Positions 1 to 5,129 of a stretch of DNA of 5,129 nt are shown here, in pieces. This stretch comes from Fulvivirga aurantia (GTDB taxonomy: Bacteria; Bacteroidota; Bacteroidia; Cytophagales; Cyclobacteriaceae): NCBI RefSeq assembly GCF_009711475.1, contig NZ_SMMD01000645.1, positions 1 through 5,129 of the forward strand. Direction: 5' to 3'. The position numbers were made by a program, and so were the translations under genes. Position 1 is the first letter of the stretch. Each line of letters begins with the position of its first letter. Below the pieces are notes generated by a model. That model was given only the letters and a program-made list of their open reading frames with translations. It searched no databases and was not told the origin of the DNA.

Positions 1-1039
1 TAAGAAAGGCAGGCAAAGACCCCGCATTTATTTTATCTATTTCTGATTGTAAATTGTATTGATCAATAAAATCAGCCATGGATTGAGGCAAGTCTTTCCA
101 GATGGTTTTTAGGCTATGCTCATAAATTGTAGGCACTAATTGATTAAATGCTTTAAGGTCTACGAAAGTCTCTAAGGCATAAGTTTCCAGTTTATTTTCC
201 AAAAGCCATTGATTTACAGCCCTACCTGTACCAAAAGGGACACGGTCAGATTTTCTCGGTGAAGGAAAAACGTAGGTAGCATTGATTTCTCCAAAGTGGC
301 CCAATGGAATGATTTTGTGTAGAAAATAGAAGTCTTCTCCCGCCTTCCTTTTGTTCATTCCGCCTTGTTTCTGGTACGCTGAGGCCCTCACGGCCATGCT
401 CGACCCTATAGTTTCAAAAGCATGTGGAAAATCGGCAAACCGAAGCGCATTGACATAGAACCTTAAAAACAACTCGTAATCAACAATTGCAGAATAAACA
501 CATTCTTCGAAAGGTCCCTCTAATGGGTGCTCGAAATATATTGAAGCCCCCGGTGACTTAGGATTATGCTCAAAGAAATTATAAATCTCCGTCAGGTAAT
601 TATCAGCACATGTGCAATCTGCATCAAAGCAAACTATTACACCATTTGGCTTACCCGCGGCATCTAATCTGCGTGTAGCTTCATCCATAATCATTTTGCG
701 TGCTAAGCCTACCCCGGCATGTTTTTTAGGCAGCTTTTCGTGTAAAATGTAGAAACTTAGTGCTGGTGTGGAGTTATCCTTCGTCCAAAGTTTTGCTTCC
801 TCAAAACAACGCTGGTTTACGTTACTGATTGATTCAGCCTCGTTTTCGGATTCATTGATGATTACCAATACTTCAATGGATATTCCTTCAGGTAACTGGC
901 AATTTTTCAAGCTGTGCAGACAGGGTAGCAGCGATTGCTCATTATAGCAAGGAATTGTTACAACAAGCGCTAGATTCTCCTTGGGTTTGCTTTCGATGAG
1001 TTGGTTAGGAAAAGCATATCTTTCGAGATAAATGCTCAA
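1..1039 (-). CDS. Family 2 glycosyltransferase, C-terminus cut off by the window edge
   Basis: This is a GT-A fold glycosyltransferase, which would transfer a sugar from a nucleotide-sugar donor. The acceptor cannot be told. I read 346 codons without a stop; the frame continues past the left edge. From the N-terminus, VVTIPCYNE (residues 26-34) is the typical first strand of GT2 enzymes, FDADC (138-142) contains the metal/nucleotide DxD motif, and GEDFYF (234-239) matches the acidic catalytic-region motif. A conserved-looking SPRKSDRVPFGTG block lies at 260-272. No transmembrane segment is visible, so it is probably cytosolic or peripheral. The start is inferred: no ATG occurs in frame before residue 116, an in-frame TGA lies about 15 codons upstream, and the TTG at 1039-1037 overlaps the pdxH stop (TTGA). 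A second in-frame TTG eight codons further upstream is an alternative. It is probably translated in coupling with pdxH. The family call is firm; the substrate is unknown. Confidence 0.85.
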   Translation of the reverse strand, partial: MSIYLERYAFPNQLIESKPKENLALVVTIPCYNEQSLLPCLHSLKNCQLPEGISIEVLVIINESENEAESISNVNQRCFEEAKLWTKDNSTPALSFYILHEKLPKKHAGVGLARKMIMDEATRRLDAAGKPNGVIVCFDADCTCADNYLTEIYNFFEHNPKSPGASIYFEHPLEGPFEECVYSAIVDYELFLRFYVNALRFADFPHAFETIGSSMAVRASAYQKQGGMNKRKAGEDFYFLHKIIPLGHFGEINATYVFPSPRKSDRVPFGTGRAVNQWLLENKLETYALETFVDLKAFNQLVPTIYEHSLKTIWKDLPQSMADFIDQYNLQSEIDKINAGSLPAFL

Positions 1040-1680
1040 GGTGCCAGCCTGTTTTTGACCCAACCTTTTTCATTTTGGGTATATAGAATCCGGTCATGTA
1101 ATCTGCTGGCGCGACCTTGCCAAAACTCAATATTTACTGGTTTGAGAATATATCCTCCCCATTGTTCGGGCTTAGGCAATTTCTCCTGATCTTTAAATTT
1201 TTCAGAGAGTTGCTTCTCTCGTTCTTCTAGTATTTCGCGGCTCCCGATTACAGAACTTTGTGGCGAAGCCCAGGCTCCAATCTGGCTAGACTTAGGTCTG
1301 CTCTGAAAGTAGCTTTCACTTACTTCCTTGCTTACCTTTTCAACCTGACCTTGAATGCGAACTTGTCGTTCCAGTTCCGGCCAAAAGAAGGTTAAAGCAG
1401 CCAATGGATTATCTTCCAGTTCTTTGCCTTTGTTAGATTGGTAGTTCGTGTAAAAAACAAAGCCATCTTTTTCTATGCCTTTTAGAAGCACAATTCTCGC
1501 TGACGGCATACCCTGAGGGCTGACTGTAGAGAGGTTCATGGCATTAGGCTCGATTACTTCGGAAGCTACAGCCTCTTTAAACCAACTTTCAAATTGCTGA
1601 ATAGGATCGTCTGATACGGCTTCTTCATTCAGCTGATTCTTTTTGTACTCGCTACGTATATCGGCTATGCTTTGACTCAT
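1036..1680 (-). CDS. pdxH: Pyridoxamine/pyridoxine 5'-phosphate oxidase
   Basis: FMN-dependent oxidase that converts pyridoxine 5'-phosphate or pyridoxamine 5'-phosphate to pyridoxal 5'-phosphate with O2, the last step of PLP biosynthesis and salvage; soluble homodimer. The 214 residues match the usual length (about 215-220). Counting from the chosen ATG, the substrate-contact R9 and Y12 (IRSEY), FMN-site R62-K67 (RIVLLK), FYTN at 76-79, ERQVRI at 104-109, and Y124/R128/S132 in YFQSRPKSSQIGAWASPQS are all present. So are W187 and the active-site RLHDR (193-197), and the protein ends in the family's typical RLAP. No key residue is missing. The frame stays open to a TTG at 1701, but the ATG at 1680 is preferred: it gives the family length, a purine-rich AAGAGAAAA sequence lies upstream, and the TTG falls inside the candidate promoter. 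The gene is divergent from miaE, and its stop overlaps the start of the glycosyltransferase gene. Confidence 0.96.
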   Translation of the reverse strand: MSQSIADIRSEYKKNQLNEEAVSDDPIQQFESWFKEAVASEVIEPNAMNLSTVSPQGMPSARIVLLKGIEKDGFVFYTNYQSNKGKELEDNPLAALTFFWPELERQVRIQGQVEKVSKEVSESYFQSRPKSSQIGAWASPQSSVIGSREILEEREKQLSEKFKDQEKLPKPEQWGGYILKPVNIEFWQGRASRLHDRILYTQNEKGWVKNRLAP

Positions 1681-1811
1681 GTTTTTTCTCTTAAAAGTCA
1701 AAAATAGTAAGGAAGCGTCATTTTATCGACAATCTTTTGCATTAATGCTTTTTCTTTTTACTCAAGTAATGTTAAGATTGAGCTTGTTTAAAATACGATA
1801 AGGCAGGATTT
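1681..1811. other. Divergent intergenic region between pdxH and miaE
   Basis: This AT-rich spacer of 131 bp must contain the promoters for both directions. It holds the pdxH promoter candidate and a perfect 10-bp palindrome, GCATTAATGC, at 1739-1748. For miaE I find only an imperfect -7 element, TAAGATTG at 1773-1780 (one mismatch to TAnnTTTG), with no well-placed TTG upstream. An AGGCAGGA stretch just before the ATG at 1812 may act as the ribosome binding site. No RNA gene or small reading frame of note is visible. Confidence 0.5.
1699..1732 (-). promoter_or_regulatory. Candidate pdxH promoter (Bacteroidota type)
   Basis: On the minus strand a TATTTTTG (1706-1699) matches the Bacteroidota -7 consensus TAnnTTTG. 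A TTG at 1732-1730 lies 23 bp upstream, at the long end of the accepted spacing. Transcription would start roughly 10-13 nt before the pdxH ATG at 1680, giving a very short leader. Such elements arise by chance in AT-rich DNA, so this is a suggestion only. Confidence 0.45.
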
Positions 1812-2396
1812 ATGAAATTAAGTATAGAGTTGGCATCTGAGAGTAGCAAAGAGTGGATAGAAACGGTGATGGGTGATTTTGACTCATTTTTACAAGATCA
1901 TGCCAACTGTGAGCGCAAAGCCTCTGCTATGGCGATGAGTTTTGTGGCTAAGTACCCCGATCGTTTAGAAATAATTCCTGAGTTGATAGATACGGCAGTT
2001 GAAGAACTAGAGCATTTTAAAGCCGTATATGAAATAATGGAATCACGTGGTGTACAGCTGCCTGCTCAAATGGGGCAAGACCACTATGTGAAACAGCTCG
2101 TAGATAAATGCAGATCTACAGTAGAAGAGCGATTTTTAGATAGATTATTGCTGGCCTCGATCATTGAGTGTAGAGGAGCAGAGAGATTTCGTTTGGTTTA
2201 CGAAAATCTGGAAGAGGGAGAACTCAAAAAGTTCTACCACAATCTTTGGGCTTCTGAAGCTAAGCACGGGAATATTTTTGTTAAAATGGCTCTTAATTAT
2301 TTTGATAAGAATACAGTTTACACGAGGTTAGAAGAACTAAACGAAATTGAAGCTGAGGTTTTAAGTGGTTTGCCCCTGAAGCCTGCACTTCATTAA
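1812..2396 (+). CDS. miaE: tRNA-(ms2io6A)-hydroxylase-type diiron protein
   Basis: MiaE is a non-haem diiron monooxygenase. In Salmonella it uses O2 to hydroxylate the isopentenyl side chain of ms2i6A at tRNA position 37, next to the anticodon, after MiaA and MiaB have acted. The 194-residue product is an all-helical ferritin-like protein with two carboxylate/ExxH sets: E34 (in NCERKASAMAMSF) with E65-x-x-H68 (EELEHF), and E119 (IIECRGAERF) with E149-x-x-H152 (SEAKHG). All expected iron ligands are present. It has the length of the short MiaE form; the enterobacterial enzyme is longer, at about 270 residues. The ATG is preceded by AGGCAGGA. The stop is only 2 bp before yqgE, implying co-transcription. 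The family assignment is firm; that the substrate here is ms2i6A is transferred from characterised relatives and would need MiaA and MiaB elsewhere in the genome. Confidence 0.9.
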   Translation: MKLSIELASESSKEWIETVMGDFDSFLQDHANCERKASAMAMSFVAKYPDRLEIIPELIDTAVEELEHFKAVYEIMESRGVQLPAQMGQDHYVKQLVDKCRSTVEERFLDRLLLASIIECRGAERFRLVYENLEEGELKKFYHNLWASEAKHGNIFVKMALNYFDKNTVYTRLEELNEIEAEVLSGLPLKPALH

Positions 2397-2398
2397 CT

Positions 2399-2974
2399 AT
2401 GGATTACTTTAAGTTTAATAACAACCTGAAGCCGGAGAAAGGTAGCTTTTTAATTTCAGAGCCCTTTTTGCCGGATCCTAACTTTGAGCGTACAGTGGTT
2501 TTGTTGTGCGAGCATAATGAGGAAGGATCATTTGGGTTTGTATTAAATAAAGTGTCTGCCGTAACCCTGGAGGACATCCTGGAGGAAGTTGAGAACTTTC
2601 AGGAGCAGGTATACATCGGGGGTCCAGTAGAGCAAAATACATTACATTTCATTCACAAAGCAGATTATCTTGAAGGAGGCACTCAAATAGGAGATGGGCT
2701 CTACTGGGGAGGAAACTTCGAACAGCTACTTTTACTGATCGATACCAAACAAATAAAACCAGAAGATTTTAGGTTTTTCGTTGGGTACTCAGGTTGGGGT
2801 GCAGGTCAGTTGGTAGAAGAGCTAAAAGCAAACTCCTGGATAGTGGCACATAACGCTACAAAGGATTTGGTATTTGACACAGACAACCAAACCCTTTGGA
2901 AAACTGCTTTAAACAGGCTGGGAGGTAGGTTTAGTATCTACTCAAATTACCCAACCGACCCAAGATTAAATTGA
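2399..2974 (+). CDS. yqgE: YqgE/AlgH family protein (UPF0301, DUF179)
   Basis: This 191-residue protein has the full set of family signatures: KGSFLISEPFLPDPNFERTV at 14-33, the GSFGFVLNK strand (43-51), YIGGPVEQNTLHFIH (72-86), GLYWGGNFEQL (100-110), a GYSGWGAGQLVEEL block (129-142) and a C-terminal LNRLGGRFSIYSNYPTDPRLN segment. Length agrees with the E. coli member (about 187). No signal peptide or membrane span is visible, so it should be cytosolic. The biochemical function of the family is not established. The name AlgH comes from a Pseudomonas alginate phenotype, and the common 'transcriptional regulator' label is not supported here because no helix-turn-helix is visible. The ATG lies 2 bp after the miaE stop and has no separate ribosome binding site, so translation is probably coupled to miaE. 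In proteobacteria yqgE usually sits beside the ruvX/yqgF gene; that neighbour is absent here. Confidence 0.94.
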   Translation: MDYFKFNNNLKPEKGSFLISEPFLPDPNFERTVVLLCEHNEEGSFGFVLNKVSAVTLEDILEEVENFQEQVYIGGPVEQNTLHFIHKADYLEGGTQIGDGLYWGGNFEQLLLLIDTKQIKPEDFRFFVGYSGWGAGQLVEELKANSWIVAHNATKDLVFDTDNQTLWKTALNRLGGRFSIYSNYPTDPRLN

Positions 2975-2984
2975 ATGATTTTTG

Positions 2985-2993
2985 TAATTTTAC
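2985..2993 (+). promoter_or_regulatory. Weak -7-like element before the DUF349 gene
   Basis: TAATTTTAC in the 45-bp gap resembles the Bacteroidota -7 box (TAnnTTTG, often seen as TAATTTTGC) with one mismatch. It lies 27 bp before the ATG at 3020. No TTG sits at the proper distance upstream, so it may be a weak internal promoter or chance. A second imperfect match, GAAATTTG at 3007-3014, has a TTG 22 bp upstream (2982-2984) but would start transcription at the ATG itself. Confidence 0.22.
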
Positions 2994-3019
2994 AGTTATA
3001 AAGGTTGAAATTTGGAATA

Positions 3020-5005
3020 ATGGATAACGAGAAGGACATTAAGGAAGTGGAACAAAATACTGCAAATCTGCAGGAGTCGGCAGAGCAAAAAACTGCTGAA
3101 GAAAAGTCAGAAGTGAATCAGGAAACTACGTCTGAGCAGACGGAGGTTACTGAACAAAAAGCTGAAGCTACAGAAGATGCAATTGTAGCATCTGAAGAGA
3201 AAGACACAGGTAAAACTGTTGACGAAAAGGCTTTACACTCCGAAGAAGATCTTGAAGAGCGCCATGAGGAAGACCATGAAGATGATCATGACGAAGAAAT
3301 TGACTACACCACATTATCCAAAGAAGAATTAGTTGAGCTGATAAAGTCACTGGCTAAGGAAGATAAGTTTATCAAGGCTGAGAAAATAGCCAGAGAGATA
3401 AAGCCATTATTTGATGAGATCAGAAATGCCGAAAGAGAAGATGCATTAAAGAAATTTATTGCTAATGGCGGAGTTGAAGAAGACTTCGAGTTTAAGAATG
3501 ATGAGCTAGCCAATCGTTTCGATGCCAATTTCAAACTGATACGTGATCGTAAAAACGAATTTGTAAGAACTAGAGAGCAACAAAAAGATAAAAACCTTAA
3601 GAGAAAACAGGAAATCCTGGAACGCTTAAGAGAGTTTGTTGACTCTGAGGAAACCAATATAAGCTTTGACGATTTCAAAGCCCTGCAAGATGAGTGGAAA
3701 AGTATAGGCCAGGTGCCGGGTGCTTATGCCCGTACCCTTTGGGCCAACTACAATGCGCTGATCGACCGCTTTTACGACAACCGCTCTATCTATTTTGAGC
3801 TTAAAGAACTTGACCGTAAGAAAAACCTCGAGGGCAAACTAGAGCTTTGTCAAAGAGCAGAGGACCTGAGCAATCAGGAGAACCTAAAAGAAGCTATCAA
3901 GGAACTGAATGAATTACACCATGAGTTCAAACACATAGGCCCTGTACCTAAGGAAGATCAGGAGCCACTTTGGCAAAGATTTAAAGCCGCATCAGACGCT
4001 GTTTATGATAGAAGAAGAGCTTTTGTTGAAAACCTCAAAGGAGAATTAGAAGAAAACCTTAAGGTCAAAGAAGAACTTGTTGAAGAAGTTCAGGCATTCA
4101 CATCCTACGATTCTGATAGAATCAAAGAGTGGAACAACAAGACCAAGGAGATTCTCGACATTCAAAAGAAGTGGGAAGCAACCGGTGGTTTGCCACGAGC
4201 AAAAGCAAAAGACATAAACAAAAGATTTTGGGGTGCTTTTAAGACATTCTTTAATAATAAGAACGCATTCTTTAAAAGGTTAGATGCAGGTAGAGAAGAC
4301 AACTTAATTAAGAAAAAAGAGCTTCTAGAGAAAGCAGTTGAGCTTAAGGAGAGTACAGATTGGCAAAAAACAGCTGAAGCATTTAAGCGCCTCCAGAGAG
4401 AGTGGAAAGAAATAGGTCCGGTACCGGAAAAGCAACGTGGTATCTACAAGGATTTTAAAGCTGCCGCTGACGCGTTTTTTGAGAACAAAAGAGCTAACAA
4501 TAAAGAGCTCGAGAAAGAGTTTGAGCAAAACCTGCAGGAGAAGGTCAAAATCTGCGAGCAAATTGAAGCGATGGCAGATAACAAGGCAGATGATTTAGAT
4601 GCGTTTAGAGAGCTTCGTGATAATTATATGGACATTGGGTTTGTTCCTCGTAAAAACATCTCTGAGATCAAAAGTAAATACGCTGAGGCAGTAGATAAAT
4701 ATATCAACAGCCTGGAGGGTATCAGTAATGAAGATCGTCAGAGGATTCGTTTAGAAAACCAGCTAAACAGAATTGTACAAGGACCAAATGCTGATCAGAA
4801 ATTATATAGAAAAGAACAATCTATAAGAAAACAAATAAGTAAAGTAGAGAGCGACATTGCACTTTGGAAAAACAACATTGAGTTCTTTGCAGAATCTAAA
4901 ACTGCAGATAAAATGAAGGATGAATTCAATGAAAAAATCCAGTCTGCACAGGGTCAATTGAAGAACTTAAAGCAGCAATTAAAAATAGTTCGTACAGCAA
5001 ATTAA
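3020..5005 (+). CDS. DUF349 multi-repeat coiled-coil protein
   Basis: Large, highly charged 661-residue protein of unknown function. Residues 1-95 are low-complexity and acidic (mostly E, D, Q, T), without a signal peptide or membrane segment. LSKEELVELIKSL (99-111) begins the conserved part. Five DUF349 helical repeats follow, each with an aromatic residue, then an IG-x-VP-like turn: W226/IGQVP, F303/IGPVP, W385/TGGLP, W462/IGPVP, Y536/IGFVP, spaced 77, 82, 77 and 74 residues. Each turn leads into an amphipathic helix such as WQRFKAASDAVYDRR. Residues 118-205 look like a degenerate sixth unit lacking that turn. Residues 571-661 form a coiled-coil tail with LWKNNIEFFAESKTADKM (615-632). The frame is open to a TTG at 3005, but the ATG at 3020 is preferred because AAGG abuts that TTG too closely to serve as its ribosome binding site. 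It probably belongs to the miaE-yqgE unit. A structural or scaffold role is conceivable but unproven. Confidence 0.92.
   Translation: MDNEKDIKEVEQNTANLQESAEQKTAEEKSEVNQETTSEQTEVTEQKAEATEDAIVASEEKDTGKTVDEKALHSEEDLEERHEEDHEDDHDEEIDYTTLSKEELVELIKSLAKEDKFIKAEKIAREIKPLFDEIRNAEREDALKKFIANGGVEEDFEFKNDELANRFDANFKLIRDRKNEFVRTREQQKDKNLKRKQEILERLREFVDSEETNISFDDFKALQDEWKSIGQVPGAYARTLWANYNALIDRFYDNRSIYFELKELDRKKNLEGKLELCQRAEDLSNQENLKEAIKELNELHHEFKHIGPVPKEDQEPLWQRFKAASDAVYDRRRAFVENLKGELEENLKVKEELVEEVQAFTSYDSDRIKEWNNKTKEILDIQKKWEATGGLPRAKAKDINKRFWGAFKTFFNNKNAFFKRLDAGREDNLIKKKELLEKAVELKESTDWQKTAEAFKRLQREWKEIGPVPEKQRGIYKDFKAAADAFFENKRANNKELEKEFEQNLQEKVKICEQIEAMADNKADDLDAFRELRDNYMDIGFVPRKNISEIKSKYAEAVDKYINSLEGISNEDRQRIRLENQLNRIVQGPNADQKLYRKEQSIRKQISKVESDIALWKNNIEFFAESKTADKMKDEFNEKIQSAQGQLKNLKQQLKIVRTAN
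3635..4729 (+). repeat. Five tandem DUF349 repeat units (protein-level repeat)
   Basis: The coding sequence for residues 206-570 holds five diverged units of about 75-82 residues. Approximate spans are 206-281, 285-360, 364-441, 447-517 and 523-570 (the last short, passing into the coiled-coil tail). Each has a hydrophobic helix, then W/F/Y-x-x-I/T-G-x-V/L-P, then a second long helix with an aromatic pair. DNA identity between units is low, so the duplication is ancient rather than recent. Confidence 0.8.
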
Positions 5006-5022
5006 ATTTTTTTCTTCAGATG

Positions 5023-5053
5023 TTTGGATTTAAAATCTCAAGCATTACATTTG
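5023..5053 (+). promoter_or_regulatory. Strong Bacteroidota promoter of the stable-RNA type
   Basis: TTTG at 5023-5026 (in TTTGGA) is followed after exactly 19 bp by TACATTTG at 5046-5053, an exact match to the TAnnTTTG -7 consensus. GCACTCGC continues downstream, a context I associate with Bacteroidota tRNA and rRNA promoters. A T-rich tract at 5007-5013 lies just upstream and could act as an UP-like element. Transcription should begin near 5058-5062. It lies 17 bp after the DUF349 stop codon and most likely drives the tRNA gene at 5120. Confidence 0.8.
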
Positions 5054-5057
5054 CACT

Positions 5058-5119
5058 CGCTTATGACAATTAAGCGTCTTCAAAAGAGAAGAAAAGAACA
5101 AAAATAGTTCTAAAAATAG
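5058..5119 (+). other. 5' leader of the presumed tRNA transcript
   Basis: The stretch between the expected transcription start and the tRNA is about 60 nt and purine-rich. It opens with a 6-bp inverted repeat, CGCTTA (5058-5063) and TAAGCG (5071-5076), with a 7-nt loop. A weaker one is TCTTC (5077-5081) with GAAGA (5088-5092). A 14-codon frame, MTIKRLQKRRKEQK, runs from an ATG at 5063 to a TAG at 5105-5107; there is no room for a ribosome binding site, so it is not called as a gene. The leader would normally be removed by RNase P. Confidence 0.4.
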
Positions 5120-5129
5120 GCCTCCATAG
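5120..5129 (+). tRNA. 5' end of a tRNA gene, truncated by the window edge
   Basis: GCCTCCATAG fits the first ten bases of a tRNA: a seven-base acceptor strand (GCCTCCA), then U8, A9 and G10 in their conserved identities. A strong stable-RNA-type promoter lies about 60 nt upstream, which supports the call. If correct, CTCA should follow directly, and the 3' acceptor strand should read TGGAGGC about 55-60 nt further on. The isotype cannot be read because the anticodon is outside the window. Confidence 0.6.

Noticed and set aside
1001..1189. Plus-strand open frame of 62 codons
   Set aside because: It lies antisense to the pdxH C-terminus and the glycosyltransferase start, both supported by clear family motifs. 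The peptide has no recognisable features.
1681..1701. Seven-residue N-terminal extension of PdxH from a TTG
   Set aside because: The TTG falls within the candidate -7 box, and the ATG at 1680 gives the normal family length and a purine-rich upstream sequence.
3020..3310. Possible DNA-level tandem repeat in the Glu/Gln-rich start of the DUF349 gene
   Set aside because: The GAA/CAG/ACT codon mix gives low complexity, but I could not find a unit repeated in register, so no repeat is called.
3168..3678. Minus-strand open frames of 60 and 124 codons
   Set aside because: They are antisense to the DUF349 gene. Their Leu/Ser-rich composition is what the reverse of Glu/Lys-rich codons yields, and their starts and stops relate to no promoter or ribosome binding site.
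4325..4561. Minus-strand open frame of 78 codons rich in Leu and Phe
   Set aside because: It is antisense to DUF349 repeat 4, and the hydrophobic look is the reverse of GAG/AAA codons, not a membrane protein.
5001..5020. Possible intrinsic terminator in the T-rich run after the DUF349 stop
   Set aside because: No GC-containing stem precedes the T-tract; AAATTAAATTT cannot form a stable hairpin. The tract more likely belongs to the promoter that follows.

Overview
The window is a piece of a Bacteroidota chromosome, most likely Cytophagales-like. The evidence is the AT-rich sequence, promoter elements of the Bacteroidota type (TTG / TAnnTTTG rather than -35/-10), weak Shine-Dalgarno sequences, and a DUF349 multi-repeat protein of the kind typical of that phylum. 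The taxonomic call is inference; no rRNA or complete tRNA is present. All genes look like ordinary chromosomal housekeeping genes. There is no mobile element, CRISPR array, prophage or toxin/defence module.

Layout: two genes run leftward. pdxH (1680-1036, pyridoxamine/pyridoxine 5'-phosphate oxidase) is followed by a family-2 glycosyltransferase (1039 to beyond the left edge), whose only plausible start is a TTG overlapping the pdxH stop codon. A 131-bp divergent region (1681-1811) holds a candidate pdxH promoter and a 10-bp palindrome. Three genes run rightward: miaE-type tRNA hydroxylase (1812-2396), a YqgE/AlgH (UPF0301) protein only 2 bp later (2399-2974), and after 45 bp a 661-residue DUF349-repeat protein (3020-5005).

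The right end (5006-5129) carries a textbook strong Bacteroidota promoter: TTTG, 19-bp spacer, TACATTTG, then GCACTCGC. About 60 nt of leader follow, then ten bases that look like the 5' end of a tRNA gene cut off by the window edge.

Functionally, pdxH makes the PLP cofactor, the glycosyltransferase acts on an unknown glycan or lipid, and MiaE hydroxylates a modified adenosine in tRNA. YqgE and the DUF349 protein have no established biochemical role. The miaE-yqgE-DUF349 arrangement looks like one transcription unit, possibly with a second promoter before DUF349. No GC-rich hairpin terminator separates it from the tRNA promoter. No clearly novel system was found. The most interesting objects are the DUF349 protein with its acidic, histidine-spaced N-terminus and degenerate first repeat, and the tRNA leader with a hairpin and a 14-codon basic reading frame.
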